Assembly (NCBI RefSeq): GCF_000517385.1 | Contig: NZ_BAUW01000035.1 | Span: 1-38,457, forward strand | Origin: Mesobacillus boroniphilus JCM 21738 | Lineage (GTDB): Bacteria; Bacillota; Bacilli; Bacillales; Cytobacillaceae | Length of the DNA: 38,457 bases | Direction: 5' to 3' | Notes under the pieces: model-generated | Seen by the model: only the letters and a program-made list of their open reading frames with translations | The model's database searches: none | What the model was told of the DNA's origin: nothing | Translations under genes and position numbers: made by a program | Shown: one piece after another, positions 1-8,349 of the stretch | Layout of the letters: each line of letters opens with the position of its first letter | Numbering within the stretch: position 1 is the first letter of the stretch

Positions 1-29
1 GGTGCTAAACGAGGCGCTTGCGCTTTTTG
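1..29. repeat. 3' end of a large intergenic repeat, cut by the window edge
   Basis: The first 29 bases contain GAGGCGCTTGCGCTTTT after GGTGCTAAAC. They closely match the last ~30 bases of the repeat at 20063-20254 (GGGGCTGAACAAGGCGCTTG, then CGCTTTTC). This is therefore the tail of another copy whose body lies outside the window. Confidence 0.7.
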
Positions 30-108
30 TTCTTTGCTGTTTGTACGTAAAATATGGCGCAGCAAGTCAGCTGAAAAATAATTGATGAAAAATATCGAAA
101 AGTTAGAA

Positions 109-140
109 TTGACATTGTGACTGTTAAGGTGATAACCTTA
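109..140 (+). promoter_or_regulatory. Candidate promoter and palindromic operator of the bmr leader
   Basis: A consensus -35 box TTGACA lies at 109-114. A weak -10 (GATAAC or ATAACC) follows about 17 bases later. A perfect inverted repeat TAAGGT-GATA-ACCTTA at 125-140 overlaps the -10, a position suited to an operator. The -35 is clear. The -10 and the operator role are inference. Confidence 0.45.
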
Positions 141-180
141 CAAAGGAATGGAAAATATAACTAAAAGGAGGGTTACGGAT

Positions 181-249
181 ATGAACATTGTAAAAAACGC
201 AAGATACGCTCAACTTAATACACGTAACCCATCCTTTTACCATAACTGA
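181..249 (+). CDS. Leader peptide ORF (22 codons) upstream of bmrC-bmrD
   Basis: This 22-codon ORF starts at an ATG after a strong AAAAGGAGG site and ends at TGA 247-249, just before a T-rich stretch. The peptide (MNIVKNARYAQLN and nine more residues) has no recognisable domain. Its 3' half is the left arm of a long RNA pairing (223-238 with 277-293), and a factor-independent terminator follows at 338-370, ahead of the exporter genes. In B. subtilis the small ORF bmrB precedes bmrCD and couples ribosome-targeting antibiotics to attenuation. The layout here matches that role, although this peptide is much shorter than BmrB. Homology to BmrB was not established from sequence. The attenuation function is inferred from position and RNA pairing. 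Confidence 0.7.
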   Translation: MNIVKNARYAQLNTRNPSFYHN

Positions 250-370
250 TTTTTTTATCAGGTTGCTCTGTGACTGAAAAGGCATGGGTTGCGCATCTGC
301 GTGACGTATGCCCTTTTCTGTCTTTATCGATTGATTCAAGACATATCGCATGCCGCGGTATGTCTTTTTT
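223..370 (+). promoter_or_regulatory. Putative transcription attenuator controlling bmrCD
   Basis: Leader bases 223-238 (CGTAACCCATCCTTTT) pair with 277-293 over 16 bp, with one G-U and one bulged C. Bases 277-284 can instead pair with 310-318, forming a hairpin that contains a GCGCA/TGCGT inner stem. A factor-independent terminator follows: AAGACATATCGC pairs with CGCGGTATGTCTT and the stem runs into T6 at 370. TGTCTT at 319-324 can pair with the terminator's left arm (AAGACA, 338-343), a possible antiterminator. Ribosome position on the leader ORF would decide which stem forms. The pairings are seen; the switching is inferred. Confidence 0.6.
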
Positions 371-418
371 CATGTTCAGAGAATATCCATTTCCAAAATA
401 TATTGAGGAGGAATTGAA

Positions 419-475
419 ATGAGTAAATCAGATGTAAGAAAAATGGTGAAAAAGGAATATCTCGAAAGCGGCTAG
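419..475 (+). CDS. Second mini-ORF between the attenuator and bmrC (18 aa)
   Basis: ATG at 419 follows a strong TTGAGGAGGAATTGAA site. The 18-codon frame encodes a basic, hydrophilic peptide (MSKSDVRKMVKKEYLESG) and ends in TAG, 36 bases before the bmrC start. It lies downstream of the terminator, so it would be translated only on read-through transcripts. It could be a second leader peptide that couples translation into bmrC. No family was recognised. The main support is the excellent ribosome binding site. Confidence 0.5.
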   Translation: MSKSDVRKMVKKEYLESG

Positions 476-511
476 TCAGATTTTTACACAGAGAGAGAGG
501 AGTGATTGTTG

Positions 512-2268
512 ATGTTATCAGTTTTATCAAAGTTAAGCTGGTTTTTTAAAGAAAACTGGAAGAGATACAGTGTGGCGATCTCATTACTGATTTTTGTCGG
601 TATTCTGGATGTACTGCCGCCGAAAATCGTCGGGATGGCAATCGATGCAATCCAGATTGGTTCCATGAACCAGAATTTAATTCTAAAGTACATTGGCGGC
701 CTCTTGCTGATTACGGTGGTCTCTTATTTCATCACTTACATTTGGATGTATCAATTATTCGGTGGAGCTTCCTGATTGAACGGAAACTCAGGACCCGCTT
801 CATGAAGCATTTGCTGAAAATGACACCGACGTTCTTTGAAAGGAATCGTACAGGTGACTTGATGGCAAGGGCAACGAATGATTTAAAAGCAATATCAATC
901 ACGGCTGGTTTCGGAGTACTGACACTTGTCGATTCGAGCATTTTCATGCTGACGATTTTGTTCACAATGGGCTTTTTCATCAGCTGGGAGCTTACACTTG
1001 TTTCAATCATCCCACTGCCAATCATGGCATTTCTAGTTAACGTATATGGCAAAAAGATTCATTCTAAATTCACCTCTGCTCAGGATGCATTCGGCGAGCT
1101 GAATGACAGGGTGCTTGAATCGGTATCAGGAGTGCGGGTCATCCGTGCATATGTACAGGAGAAATCAGATGAATCAAAGTTCCATGACTTGACCGAAGAT
1201 GTCTACCGTAAAAATGTCGAAGTCGCGAAAATCGATTCTTTGTTTGAACCAACGATAAAAATCCTTGTTGGTATGAGCTATCTGATTGGGTTAGGATATG
1301 GGGCATTTCTTGTTTTCCAGCAAAAGCTGACGCTGGGAGAGCTGGTCAGCTTCAATGTATACCTGGGAATGCTGATCTGGCCGATGTTCGCAATTGGTGA
1401 ACTGATCAATGTCATGCAGCGAGGCAATGCGTCTCTTGACCGCCTCAGTGGAACACTATCCTACAAAGAGGATGTGGCCGATCCAGTACAACCGGTTGAG
1501 GGAAATGAGCCAGAATTTTTACAGATGTCTGAGTTCACTTTCAAATATCCTTCTTCAAATGTAAACAACCTGGATAATATCAAGCTGCATTTGAACCGTG
1601 GTGAAACGCTCGGGATCGTCGGGAAGACAGGAAGCGGCAAGACAACGCTTATCAAACAGCTGCTTAGGGAATATCCTGAAGGCAGTGGCGATCTGCTGGT
1701 ATCAGGCGTGCCAATCCAGGAGCATAGCCTGAGGCAGACTAGGGGCTGGATGGGTTATGTCCCGCAGGAAAATATCCTTTTCTCCCGTTCGGTCAAGGAA
1801 AATATTTTGTTTGGAAACCCAATGGCTACTGAAAAAGATTTACAGGAGATCATCGACCTGGCTGCTTTCCGGAAGGACCTGGAGATGCTTCCGGAAGGCC
1901 TGGAAACACTTGTTGGTGAAAAAGGAGTTGCACTGTCCGGCGGGCAGAAGCAGCGTATTTCGATTGCAAGGGCTTTGATCAAGGATCCGGAAATCCTTAT
2001 TCTCGATGATTCACTTTCAGCAGTCGACGCAAAAACAGAGAAAAAAATCATAGATAATATCCGCAAAGAGCGGAATGCGAAAACAACCATCATAACAACT
2101 CACAGAATGTCTGCGGTTGAGCATGCTGACCATATCGTCGTGCTGGAGGATGGAAAAATAATCGAGGAAGGCACGCACGAACAATTGATTGCTGCTCAAG
2201 GTTGGTATTACGAGCAATATATCAAGCAGCAGGCTTCAGCAGTCGAAGAGGAGGTGCACTCCGTATGA
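512..2268 (+). CDS. bmrC: Multidrug ABC exporter half, BmrC/YheI (frameshifted)
   Basis: One half of the heterodimeric BmrC/BmrD multidrug exporter: an N-terminal six-helix membrane domain, then a nucleotide-binding domain with Walker A GKTGSGKTT, signature LSGGQKQR and Walker B ILILDDSLSAVD. The catalytic Glu after Walker B is Asp, the usual degenerate site in this heterodimer type. The start is ATG 512, seven bases after GAGGAGTG; the upstream TTG codons are too close to it. The reading frame breaks near 768-772: codons up to QLFGGA continue in another frame as FLIERKLRTR if one T is added to GAGCTTCC. So corrected, the protein is 585 aa, the family length. The stop overlaps the bmrD start by four bases (ATGA), which indicates coupling. 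The break is most likely a sequencing error. Confidence 0.93.
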
Positions 2269-4267
2269 GTACAGGAAAAAGACTGTTTAGATATGCGTTA
2301 AATTATAAGAAAATAATCCTGATTGCCCTGGCGATGCTGACTGTCGCCGTTGTCGCAGACCTGGCAGGACCATTCATTGCCAAGCGGATGATTGATAATC
2401 ATATATTGGGAATTGAGTCGGTCTGGCATAAGACCGAAGCTGGCGATGGTGCCGTTGAATATAATGGCAGCTTTTACACCAAGGATGGCGAAGCGGGGAA
2501 TGGGGTTTCAGCACGAATTTTACAGGTCGGAAGGAATTTTGTATTTGTGGATGCTGATGTCGAATTCGACGGAAGCCGCAGTTATGAGGATGGTTTATTA
2601 ACAATCAGCAAAGGGTCAAAGGCTGCGCAATATGAAGCAGAAGTTCTATCCGGCGATGATTTGATGAATTTTTATAAACCAGAAATCCCGAATATTATTA
2701 AGCTGCTTTCCTTTTATTTCGGCTTGCTGGTCATTGCGTCCATCTTCCAATATGGGCAGAGATTTTATTTGCAGAAGTCAGCGAACCGGATTATCCAGAG
2801 GCTCCGGGAGGATGTCTTCAGACAGATACAGCGGCTGCCAATCCAGTATTTTGACAATCTTCCTGCAGGGAAGGTCGTTGCGAGGATCACGAATGATACA
2901 GAGGCGATTCGCGAATTGTACGTTACGGTCCTGTCGACTTTCTTTACAAGTTTCATCTATATTACTGGCATCTATATTGCCTTGTTCATCCTGAATGCGA
3001 ACCTTGCAGCGATTTGTTTACTGCTATTGCCAATCCTTTATGTTTGGGCAAAGCTGTACCGCAAGTACGCCTCAAAATACAATCATGTCATCCGCTCCCG
3101 TGTAAGTGATATTAATGGCATGATCAATGAATCAATCCAGGGCATGAGCATCATCCAGGCCTTCAGCCGGGAAAAAGAAACACAACAGGAATTCGAGACG
3201 CTGAACAAGGAGCATTTCACTTATCAAAATAAATTGTTGAGTCTGAATTCGTCAACCTCCCATAATCTTGTGGGAGTGTTAAGAAATATCGTCTTCGTGG
3301 CGTTCATCTGGTATTTTGGCGGCGAGGCCCTTCAGCCATCTTCCGCCATTTCACTAGGAGTGCTCTACGCGTTTGTCGATTATATTAACCGTCTGTTCAA
3401 TCCTGTCCAGGGAATTGTCAACCAGCTGGCGAACCTTGAGCAGGCGCTGGTTGCCGGAGAGCGGGTGTTCAATCTTATGGATGAGGAAGGAATCGACGTA
3501 AGCGAGAAGGAAATTCCCCGCTACAAAGGAAATGTTCTTTTCGACCATGTATCCTTCGGCTATAAAGAAGGCGAATATGTGCTTAAGGATCTTTGCTTTG
3601 AAGCAAAACAGGGTGAAACAGTCGCACTCGTTGGCCATACGGGATCAGGCAAGAGCTCGATCATGAACCTGCTGTTCAGGTTCTATGATCCGCAGCAAGG
3701 AAAGATTCTGATTGATGGCATGGATATTACCGAAATGCAAGGCAGACGTTGCGGAAGCATATGGGGATTGTCCTCCAGGATCCATTCCTTTTTACCGGCA
3801 CAATAGCCTCTAATGTCAGCCTTGATCATCCGGATATCACCAGGGATAGGGTTGAAAAAGCGCTGGCCAGCGTTGGGGCAGACACCGTCCTGAAAAATCT
3901 TGAAAAAGGGTATGATGAGCCGGTGATTGAAAAGGGCAGCACGCTATCAAGCGGGCAGAGACAGCTGGTTTCTTTTGCCAGAGCCTTGGCCTTCGACCCG
4001 GCCATTTTGATTCTTGATGAAGCGACATCGAGCATCGATACCGAGACAGAAGCGATCATCCAGGAAGCTATGGACGTCCTAAAGGAAGGCAGGACCACCT
4101 TTATCATTGCCCATAGATTGTCGACCATTCGCAATGCTGACCAAATCCTTGTACTGGACCGCGGTCGGATTGTTGAAAAAGGAAACCATGATCAGCTGAT
4201 GGAGCTCAAAGGCAAATACTTTCAAATGTATCAGCTGCAGCTTGGCAACAAAGTTAAGGCAGGTTAA
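2265..4267 (+). CDS. bmrD: Multidrug ABC exporter half, BmrD/YheH (frameshifted)
   Basis: Partner of BmrC in the heterodimeric drug exporter. ATG 2265 follows GAGGAGGTG and overlaps the bmrC stop. After the first helix comes the large extracellular insertion typical of BmrD (residues ~45-135), then the remaining helices. The nucleotide-binding domain has Walker A GHTGSGKSS, signature LSSGQRQ and a complete Walker B with catalytic Glu (ILILDEATSSID), so this subunit supplies the canonical catalytic glutamate. The frame breaks near 3737: ATGCAAGGCAGACG needs one extra C to read M-P-R-Q-T-L-R-K, and the rest then continues to 4267. Corrected length is about 667 aa, normal for the family. A strong terminator follows. 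Confidence 0.93.
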
Positions 4268-4272
4268 GAAAT

Positions 4273-4305
4273 ATCCACACCCATTCTTTTGGGTGTGGAT
4301 TTTTT
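4273..4305 (+). terminator. Terminator of the bmrCD operon
   Basis: A perfect 11-bp stem, ATCCACACCCA/TGGGTGTGGAT, with a six-base loop is followed by T5. It lies six bases after the bmrD stop. Confidence 0.93.
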
Positions 4306-4469
4306 AGATAATAAAAAATTGAAGTTCAATGAGATAGGGTGTTGTTATATGAGAAAGGTCACTTCTAATCCTGTTTCTGTCACAGAATGTTAAGAAACCC
4401 TCCCGTTGCCATCTGGCCTCCTGTGGTAATTTAATAATAAACACATAAAAAATTCAGGAGGTTGTCAAG

Positions 4470-4553
4470 ATGGCAGAGTTCGCAGTAACCTTAAGCATCG
4501 CTAGCATCATGATCCTGGGCTATTATATAGGCTATGCAATTTATAAGGCATAA
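4470..4553 (+). CDS. 27-aa single-helix membrane peptide
   Basis: ATG 4470 follows an ideal site (TTCAGGAGGTTGTCAAG). The 27-codon frame encodes a peptide that is almost entirely one hydrophobic helix (VTLSIASIMILGYYIGYAIY) and ends with Lys-Ala. A factor-independent terminator follows 25 bases later, so this looks like a separate short transcript between bmrD and fumC. It is too short for family assignment and I do not recognise it. The ribosome site, the terminator and the clean transmembrane profile support a real gene. Function is unknown. Confidence 0.65.
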   Translation: MAEFAVTLSIASIMILGYYIGYAIYKA

Positions 4554-4577
4554 TCTGGAGCGAAAATAGACATAATG

Positions 4578-4615
4578 AAAAGCGGAAACAGCATTCATGG
4601 CTGCTTCCGCTTTTT
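4578..4615 (+). terminator. Terminator after the 27-aa peptide gene
   Basis: The stem AAAAGCGGAA(A)CAGC pairs with GCTG(C)TTCCGCTTTT around an ATTCATG loop and ends in T5. It is a typical factor-independent terminator. Confidence 0.9.
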
Positions 4616-4730
4616 GGCGTGTCATGCATTATGCACTTTTCTGTAATTGCTTCTTAAAAACAGTTATCCTAGAGGCGAAGATGTTTTAAATGTTTCGATA
4701 AGTTAATAATTAGATAGAGGAGGGATTGTG

Positions 4731-6110
4731 TTGACAGATTATCGAATTGAAAGAGATACAATAGGTGAAATCAAAGTGCCGTCAGATAAGTACTGGGGTG
4801 CGCAAACACAGCGGAGCAAACAGAATTTCAAGATAGGCACAGAAAGAATGCCCATTGATTTGATTTATGCATTTGCAGAAGTAAAGAAAGCTGCAGCTAG
4901 TGTGAATGCCGCTTCAGGAAAGTTGCCAGATGCAAAGGCAAAGGCGATCGAAGCAGCCTGCGATGAAATCCTTGCCGGGAATTTTGATGCACATTTTCCG
5001 TTAGTTGTTTGGCAGACGGGGAGCGGAACTCAATCCAACATGAACGTGAATGAAGTGGTCGCAAGAAGGGCAAGTGAACTGCTAGCAAATCAAGGATCTG
5101 ATGAAAAAGTCCACCCCAATGATGATGTGAATATGTCACAGAGCTCGAACGATACATTCCCGACAGCGATGCATATTGCTGCTGTCAAAAAAGTGACAGG
5201 TGAAGTATTGCCTGCGCTTGAACTTTTTAAAGAAACATTGAAGAAAAAAGAACAAGAATTCAATGAGATTATCAAAATTGGCAGAACCCATCTCCAGGAT
5301 GCGACTCCATTGACATTGGGACAGGAAATCAGCGGCTGGAGAGCCATGCTTGAAAAAAATGAACAGATGATTAAGGATGGATTGAAATACGTCCGAGATT
5401 TAGCGATTGGCGGAACAGCTGTAGGTACAGGCATAAATGCCGCGAAGGATTTTGGTGACAAGGTTGCAAAGCAGCTTGTTGAACAAATGGGTGAAACCTT
5501 CCATTCCGCGCCAAATAAATTTCATGCACTGACCTCACATGACGAAATCGTGTTCCTTCACGGAGCATTAAAAGGGCTAGCAGCAGACTTGATGAAAATT
5601 GCCAATGATGTTCGCTGGCTCGCCAGCGGCCCAAGAAGCGGAATCGGAGAACTATCGATACCGGCAAATGAGCCTGGCAGCTCCATCATGCCTGGTAAGG
5701 TTAATCCAACCCAGAGTGAAGCACTGACAATGGTAGCGACACAGGTATTTGGAAATGATGCAACCATCGGTTTCGCCGCCAGCCAGGGGAATTTTGAGCT
5801 GAATGTTTTCAAACCAGTTATCATTTATAACTTCTTGCAGAGTGCAAGGCTGTTGGCGGATGGAATGAGATCATTCAATGATAACTGTGCAGAAGGTATT
5901 GAGGCGAATCTTGATGTAATTGCTGGCCATGTTGAGCGGTCATTAATGCTTGTAACTGCTTTAAATCCTCACATTGGTTATGAAAAAGCAGCAGAAATCG
6001 CCAAGCTTGCGTTCAAAGAAAATACAACCTTGAAAGAAGCGGCGATTAAAACAAGCTATTTAACATCAGAGCAATATGAAGAGTGGGTTAATCCTGAAAA
6101 AATGATCTAA
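4731..6110 (+). CDS. fumC: Class II fumarate hydratase
   Basis: Catalyses reversible hydration of fumarate to L-malate in the citric acid cycle; cytosolic homotetramer of the aspartase/fumarase superfamily. The protein is about 459 aa, normal length. Visible family motifs are [30 protein letters not shown], the TH of [21 protein letters not shown], and the signature loop [16 protein letters not shown] carrying the catalytic serine. TTG 4731 is preferred: it lies six bases after GAGGAGGG, whereas GTG 4728 is only three bases away. The gene appears monocistronic. In B. subtilis the fumarase gene (citG) lies elsewhere, so its position here is a rearrangement. The frame is intact. Confidence 0.97.
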   Translation: MTDYRIERDTIGEIKVPSDKYWGAQTQRSKQNFKIGTERMPIDLIYAFAEVKKAAASVNAASGKLPDAKAKAIEAACDEILAGNFDAHFPLVVWQTGSGTQSNMNVNEVVARRASELLANQGSDEKVHPNDDVNMSQSSNDTFPTAMHIAAVKKVTGEVLPALELFKETLKKKEQEFNEIIKIGRTHLQDATPLTLGQEISGWRAMLEKNEQMIKDGLKYVRDLAIGGTAVGTGINAAKDFGDKVAKQLVEQMGETFHSAPNKFHALTSHDEIVFLHGALKGLAADLMKIANDVRWLASGPRSGIGELSIPANEPGSSIMPGKVNPTQSEALTMVATQVFGNDATIGFAASQGNFELNVFKPVIIYNFLQSARLLADGMRSFNDNCAEGIEANLDVIAGHVERSLMLVTALNPHIGYEKAAEIAKLAFKENTTLKEAAIKTSYLTSEQYEEWVNPEKMI

Positions 6111-6208
6111 CAGAATGCTTCTCGTGTAGCTGTAATAGGTGAATGGAAGTCATCAAATTCCAGGTTTAATAAAGCAGTTGCTCGAAAGGTCTTGAATGAT
6201 AAGTTAAA

Positions 6209-6232
6209 AGGCCCCCTTTGACAAGGGGGCCT
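6209..6232 (-). terminator. Terminator of the SASP gene
   Basis: AGGCCCCCTT pairs with AAGGGGGCCT. Read on the minus strand, the stem is followed by TTTTAAC. It lies 35 bases beyond the SASP stop. Confidence 0.85.
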
Positions 6233-6266
6233 AGCCATTCTATTTAATTTTATTGTTAATTACAAT

Positions 6267-6470
6267 TTAGCGTGCAGAACCGCCAAGTTGTTGCTCAGCC
6301 ATTTGAACTAGACGCTTAGTGATTTCTCCACCAACAGATCCGTTAGCACGAGAAGTAGTTTCTCCACCAAGTTGTACGCCAAATTCTGTAGCGATTTCGT
6401 ACTTCATTTGATCAAGAGCTTGTTGAACACCAGGAACTAATAATTGATTAGAGTTGTTACTGCTAGCCAT
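6267..6470 (-). CDS. Alpha/beta-type small acid-soluble spore protein
   Basis: A 67-aa DNA-binding protein that coats and protects spore DNA and is degraded by the GPR protease at germination. Family features are the N-terminal [17 protein letters not shown], the GPR site ATE-FGV (cut between Glu29 and Phe30), and the conserved second segment [20 protein letters not shown]. The start is ATG 6470 after AAAGGAGGAAATATT; the longer frame to 6497 lacks this spacing. Transcription probably begins at a sigma-G-like promoter about 215 bases upstream, so the mRNA would carry a long leader with two tRNA-like modules. The paralog type (SspA to SspD-like) cannot be decided. A terminator lies just downstream. 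Confidence 0.95.
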   Translation of the reverse strand: MASSNNSNQLLVPGVQQALDQMKYEIATEFGVQLGGETTSRANGSVGGEITKRLVQMAEQQLGGSAR

Positions 6471-6504
6471 TAATATTTCCTCCTTTGTGTTTTTCAAAGT
6501 TGTA

Positions 6505-6565
6505 TTTGGGTCAGTATTGGAATCGAACCAATCATGGCTTTTGCCACGCCGCCTGGTTTAACCCG
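6505..6565 (-). ncRNA. tRNA-like module 2 in the SASP leader
   Basis: On the minus strand a T-arm-like hairpin is seen: five-bp stem AUUGG/CCAAU around the loop UUCGAUU, a perfect match to the tRNA T-loop consensus. The 5' GGGUUA (6564-6559) pairs with 3' UGACCC (6513-6508). One internal hairpin (CGUGGC-AAAA-GCCAUG) sits between. Only ~25 bases separate the acceptor strand from the T-arm, so a normal D-arm plus anticodon arm cannot fit. There is no encoded CCA. The module resembles module 1 in length and end sequences. It may be a pseudo-tRNA, a mimic or a leader control element; the function is unknown. Confidence 0.5.
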
Positions 6566-6577
6566 CGATAAGGAATT

Positions 6578-6638
6578 TGGCTGGGCTAGCCGGAATTGCA
6601 CCGGCGCGCGTTATAGCTGCCTTCTTAGGCTTAACCCA
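6578..6638 (-). ncRNA. tRNA-like module 1 with encoded CCA, in the SASP leader
   Basis: On the minus strand the RNA begins UGGGUUA, which forms seven pairs (one G-U) with UAGCCCA at the 3' side. That strand is followed by G and CCA, exactly like a tRNA acceptor plus discriminator and encoded CCA. Directly before the 3' acceptor strand sits a T-arm-like hairpin, GCCGG/CCGGC with loop UGCAAUU. A short hairpin GCCU-AAGA-AGGC follows the 5' strand like a reduced D-arm. The remaining ~13 bases are too few for an anticodon arm. Total is 61 nt. The same 5' strand could instead pair perfectly with UGACCCA at the end of module 2. The pairings are seen; the tRNA relationship is inferred. Confidence 0.55.
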
Positions 6639-6683
6639 TTGATTTTGTTGCGCTTGTTGTTGCTGCGTTGTTTTATTAATAAC

Positions 6684-6713
6684 TAGTATGTTTTGTTTTA
6701 AAAAGTTTATGTG
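6684..6713 (-). promoter_or_regulatory. Sigma-F/sigma-G-like promoter for the tRNA-like leader and SASP gene
   Basis: On the minus strand CATACTA (6690-6684) matches the forespore -10 consensus CATNNTA. CACATA (6713-6708), 17 bases upstream, resembles the -35 consensus TGMATA in its last four positions. SASP genes are normally sigma-G dependent. No closer match was seen upstream of the SASP start. Confidence 0.55.
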
Positions 6714-6814
6714 CCGAGTGAGTTAGGTAATTACTTCCAAAATAATTATTCTACATAACCAATTCCAATCAACGCAAACTATCGATATCAGTAAAGCAGA
6801 AGGGATTGAAGAGA

Positions 6815-7057
6815 ATGGGTATGTGCCCGATTTGCAATGGCTTCAAGTCGATCACTCGGTCTTGTCCAAACTGCAGCGGCAACATGGAGAACAATGGGCG
6901 AGAAGCAGACTTTTACGACGATTACAGTCCTTATATGCCAATCGATCAAATGAAGCTAGAAGATGGGTATCCAACTGATTTCGCTGAAGGGGAGTGTCCG
7001 CATCTTTTCAAATGTTCGAATTGCGGATCTAGCCAGGTATTCTTAATTAAAGAATGA
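6815..7057 (+). CDS. Small zinc-ribbon-like protein of unknown function
   Basis: An 80-aa protein with four cysteine pairs or near-pairs: CPIC at the N terminus, CPNC around residue 18, CPH near residue 64 and CSNC near residue 69. This spacing suggests one or two zinc ribbons, separated by an acidic, tyrosine-rich middle (EADFYDDYSPYMPIDQ). ATG 6815 is chosen because it lies ten bases after AGAAGGG; TTG 6806 is too close. The gene stands alone, divergent from the SASP transcript and convergent with msmX, with which it shares a terminator. I do not recognise the family. A nucleic-acid or protein-binding role is only a guess from the zinc ligands. Confidence 0.8.
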   Translation: MGMCPICNGFKSITRSCPNCSGNMENNGREADFYDDYSPYMPIDQMKLEDGYPTDFAEGECPHLFKCSNCGSSQVFLIKE

Positions 7058-7081
7058 GGGGTTAATGGACATTGAGAACTG

Positions 7082-7113
7082 AAAAAAGCAACCGCAGCAG
7101 CGGTTGCTTTTTT
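7082..7113. terminator. Bidirectional terminator between the zinc-ribbon gene and msmX
   Basis: AAAAAAGCAACCGC-AGCA-GCGGTTGCTTTTTT is a perfect stem with A/T runs on both sides. It is placed between two convergent stops. Confidence 0.93.
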
Positions 7114-7124
7114 ATCATCCAAAA

Positions 7125-8225
7125 TTAAGGACGGATTCGACTCTCTGTTTCAGCATCAAAGAAGTGGACTTTATTCATATCGAATGCCAATTCAATTATC
7201 TGGCCTGGTGTTACATCTGAACGTGAATCGACGCGCGCAACAAAATCCTGGCCTTCGAATTGAGAGTAGATCATTGTTTCAGCACCAGTTAATTCAGAAA
7301 CTTCAACAGTCGCTTTGATAGTAGCGCCTTGGGAAGCATCGATGAATACTGGCTCATCGTGAAGGTCTTCTGGTCTAACGCCAAGGATGATGTCCTTGCC
7401 GACATAACCTTGAGAGCGAAGAACTTTCATTTTGCCTTCGGGAATAGCGATCGAAGAGTTATTGTTTGTGAATTTACCTTCTTCAAGCTTACCAGTAAAG
7501 AAGTTCATGGAAGGTGAACCGATAAAACCGCCAACAAAGACGTTTTCAGGATTTTCGTATACTTCTTTAGGAGCTCCAACCTGCTGGATGATACCATCCT
7601 TCATGACTACAAGGCGAGTTGCCATTGTCATCGCTTCAGTTTGGTCATGCGTTACGTAAATAGTCGTTGTATCAAGACGACGGTGAAGCTTTGCGATTTC
7701 TGCACGCATTTGTACACGAAGTTTTGCGTCAAGGTTTGATAATGGTTCGTCCATTAAGAAGACCTTTGCGTCACGGACAATCGCACGTCCCAATGCAACA
7801 CGCTGACGCTGTCCGCCAGAAAGTGCCTTTGGCTTACGGTCTAAATACGGCTCAAGACCAAGGATCTTGGCAGCTTCTTGAACGCGGCGATCAATTTCAT
7901 CCTTAGCGAATTTACGAAGTTTCAATCCGAATGCCATGTTATCGTAAACAGTCATATGTGGATATAGTGCATAGTTCTGGAAAACCATTGCAATATCACG
8001 GTCTTTTGGAGGTACATCGTTAACACGCTTTCCATCGATATAGAAATCACCTTTGGAAATTTCTTCAAGTCCGGCAATCATACGAAGTGTAGTAGATTTA
8101 CCGCAGCCTGATGGGCCGACGAATACGATGAATTCTTTATCCTGGATATGAAGGTTGAAGTCTTCTACAGCTGTTACTTTATCGTCATAGATTTTATAAA
8201 TATTGTCTAATTTTAACTCGGCCAT
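7125..8225 (-). CDS. msmX: Sugar ABC transporter ATP-binding protein MsmX/UgpC
   Basis: A 366-aa cytoplasmic ATPase of the carbohydrate-uptake (CUT1/MalK) type. Motifs in order: Walker A GPSGCGKST (~residue 37), Q-loop NYALYPHMTVYDN, signature LSGGQRQR, Walker B VFLMDEPLSNLD, His-loop YVTHDQTEAM, then a C-terminal MalK-like regulatory (TOBE) domain with GVRPEDL. In B. subtilis MsmX is a shared ATPase energising several sugar importers (maltodextrins, arabino-oligosaccharides, pectin fragments). No permease genes lie nearby, consistent with that shared role. The neighbour upstream is a YxkF-like regulator, the same pairing as in B. subtilis. The start follows GGGAGC. Confidence 0.94.
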   Translation of the reverse strand: MAELKLDNIYKIYDDKVTAVEDFNLHIQDKEFIVFVGPSGCGKSTTLRMIAGLEEISKGDFYIDGKRVNDVPPKDRDIAMVFQNYALYPHMTVYDNMAFGLKLRKFAKDEIDRRVQEAAKILGLEPYLDRKPKALSGGQRQRVALGRAIVRDAKVFLMDEPLSNLDAKLRVQMRAEIAKLHRRLDTTTIYVTHDQTEAMTMATRLVVMKDGIIQQVGAPKEVYENPENVFVGGFIGSPSMNFFTGKLEEGKFTNNNSSIAIPEGKMKVLRSQGYVGKDIILGVRPEDLHDEPVFIDASQGATIKATVEVSELTGAETMIYSQFEGQDFVARVDSRSDVTPGQIIELAFDMNKVHFFDAETESRIRP

Positions 8226-8349
8226 TTTTTAAAGCTCCCTGAATGTTTGTCTACAAAAACAGTTTAGCGGAAATGATTTGTAATAATCATCGGCAGGGTG
8301 CACAAAAATTATGTAAGCCCTTTTATGCAATTTGTTTAATGGTAATGAA

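Noticed and set aside
4349-4393. 14-codon frame (MRKVTSNPVSVTEC) upstream of the 27-aa peptide gene
   Set aside because: The ribosome site is poor and the frame very short; insufficient support for a gene.
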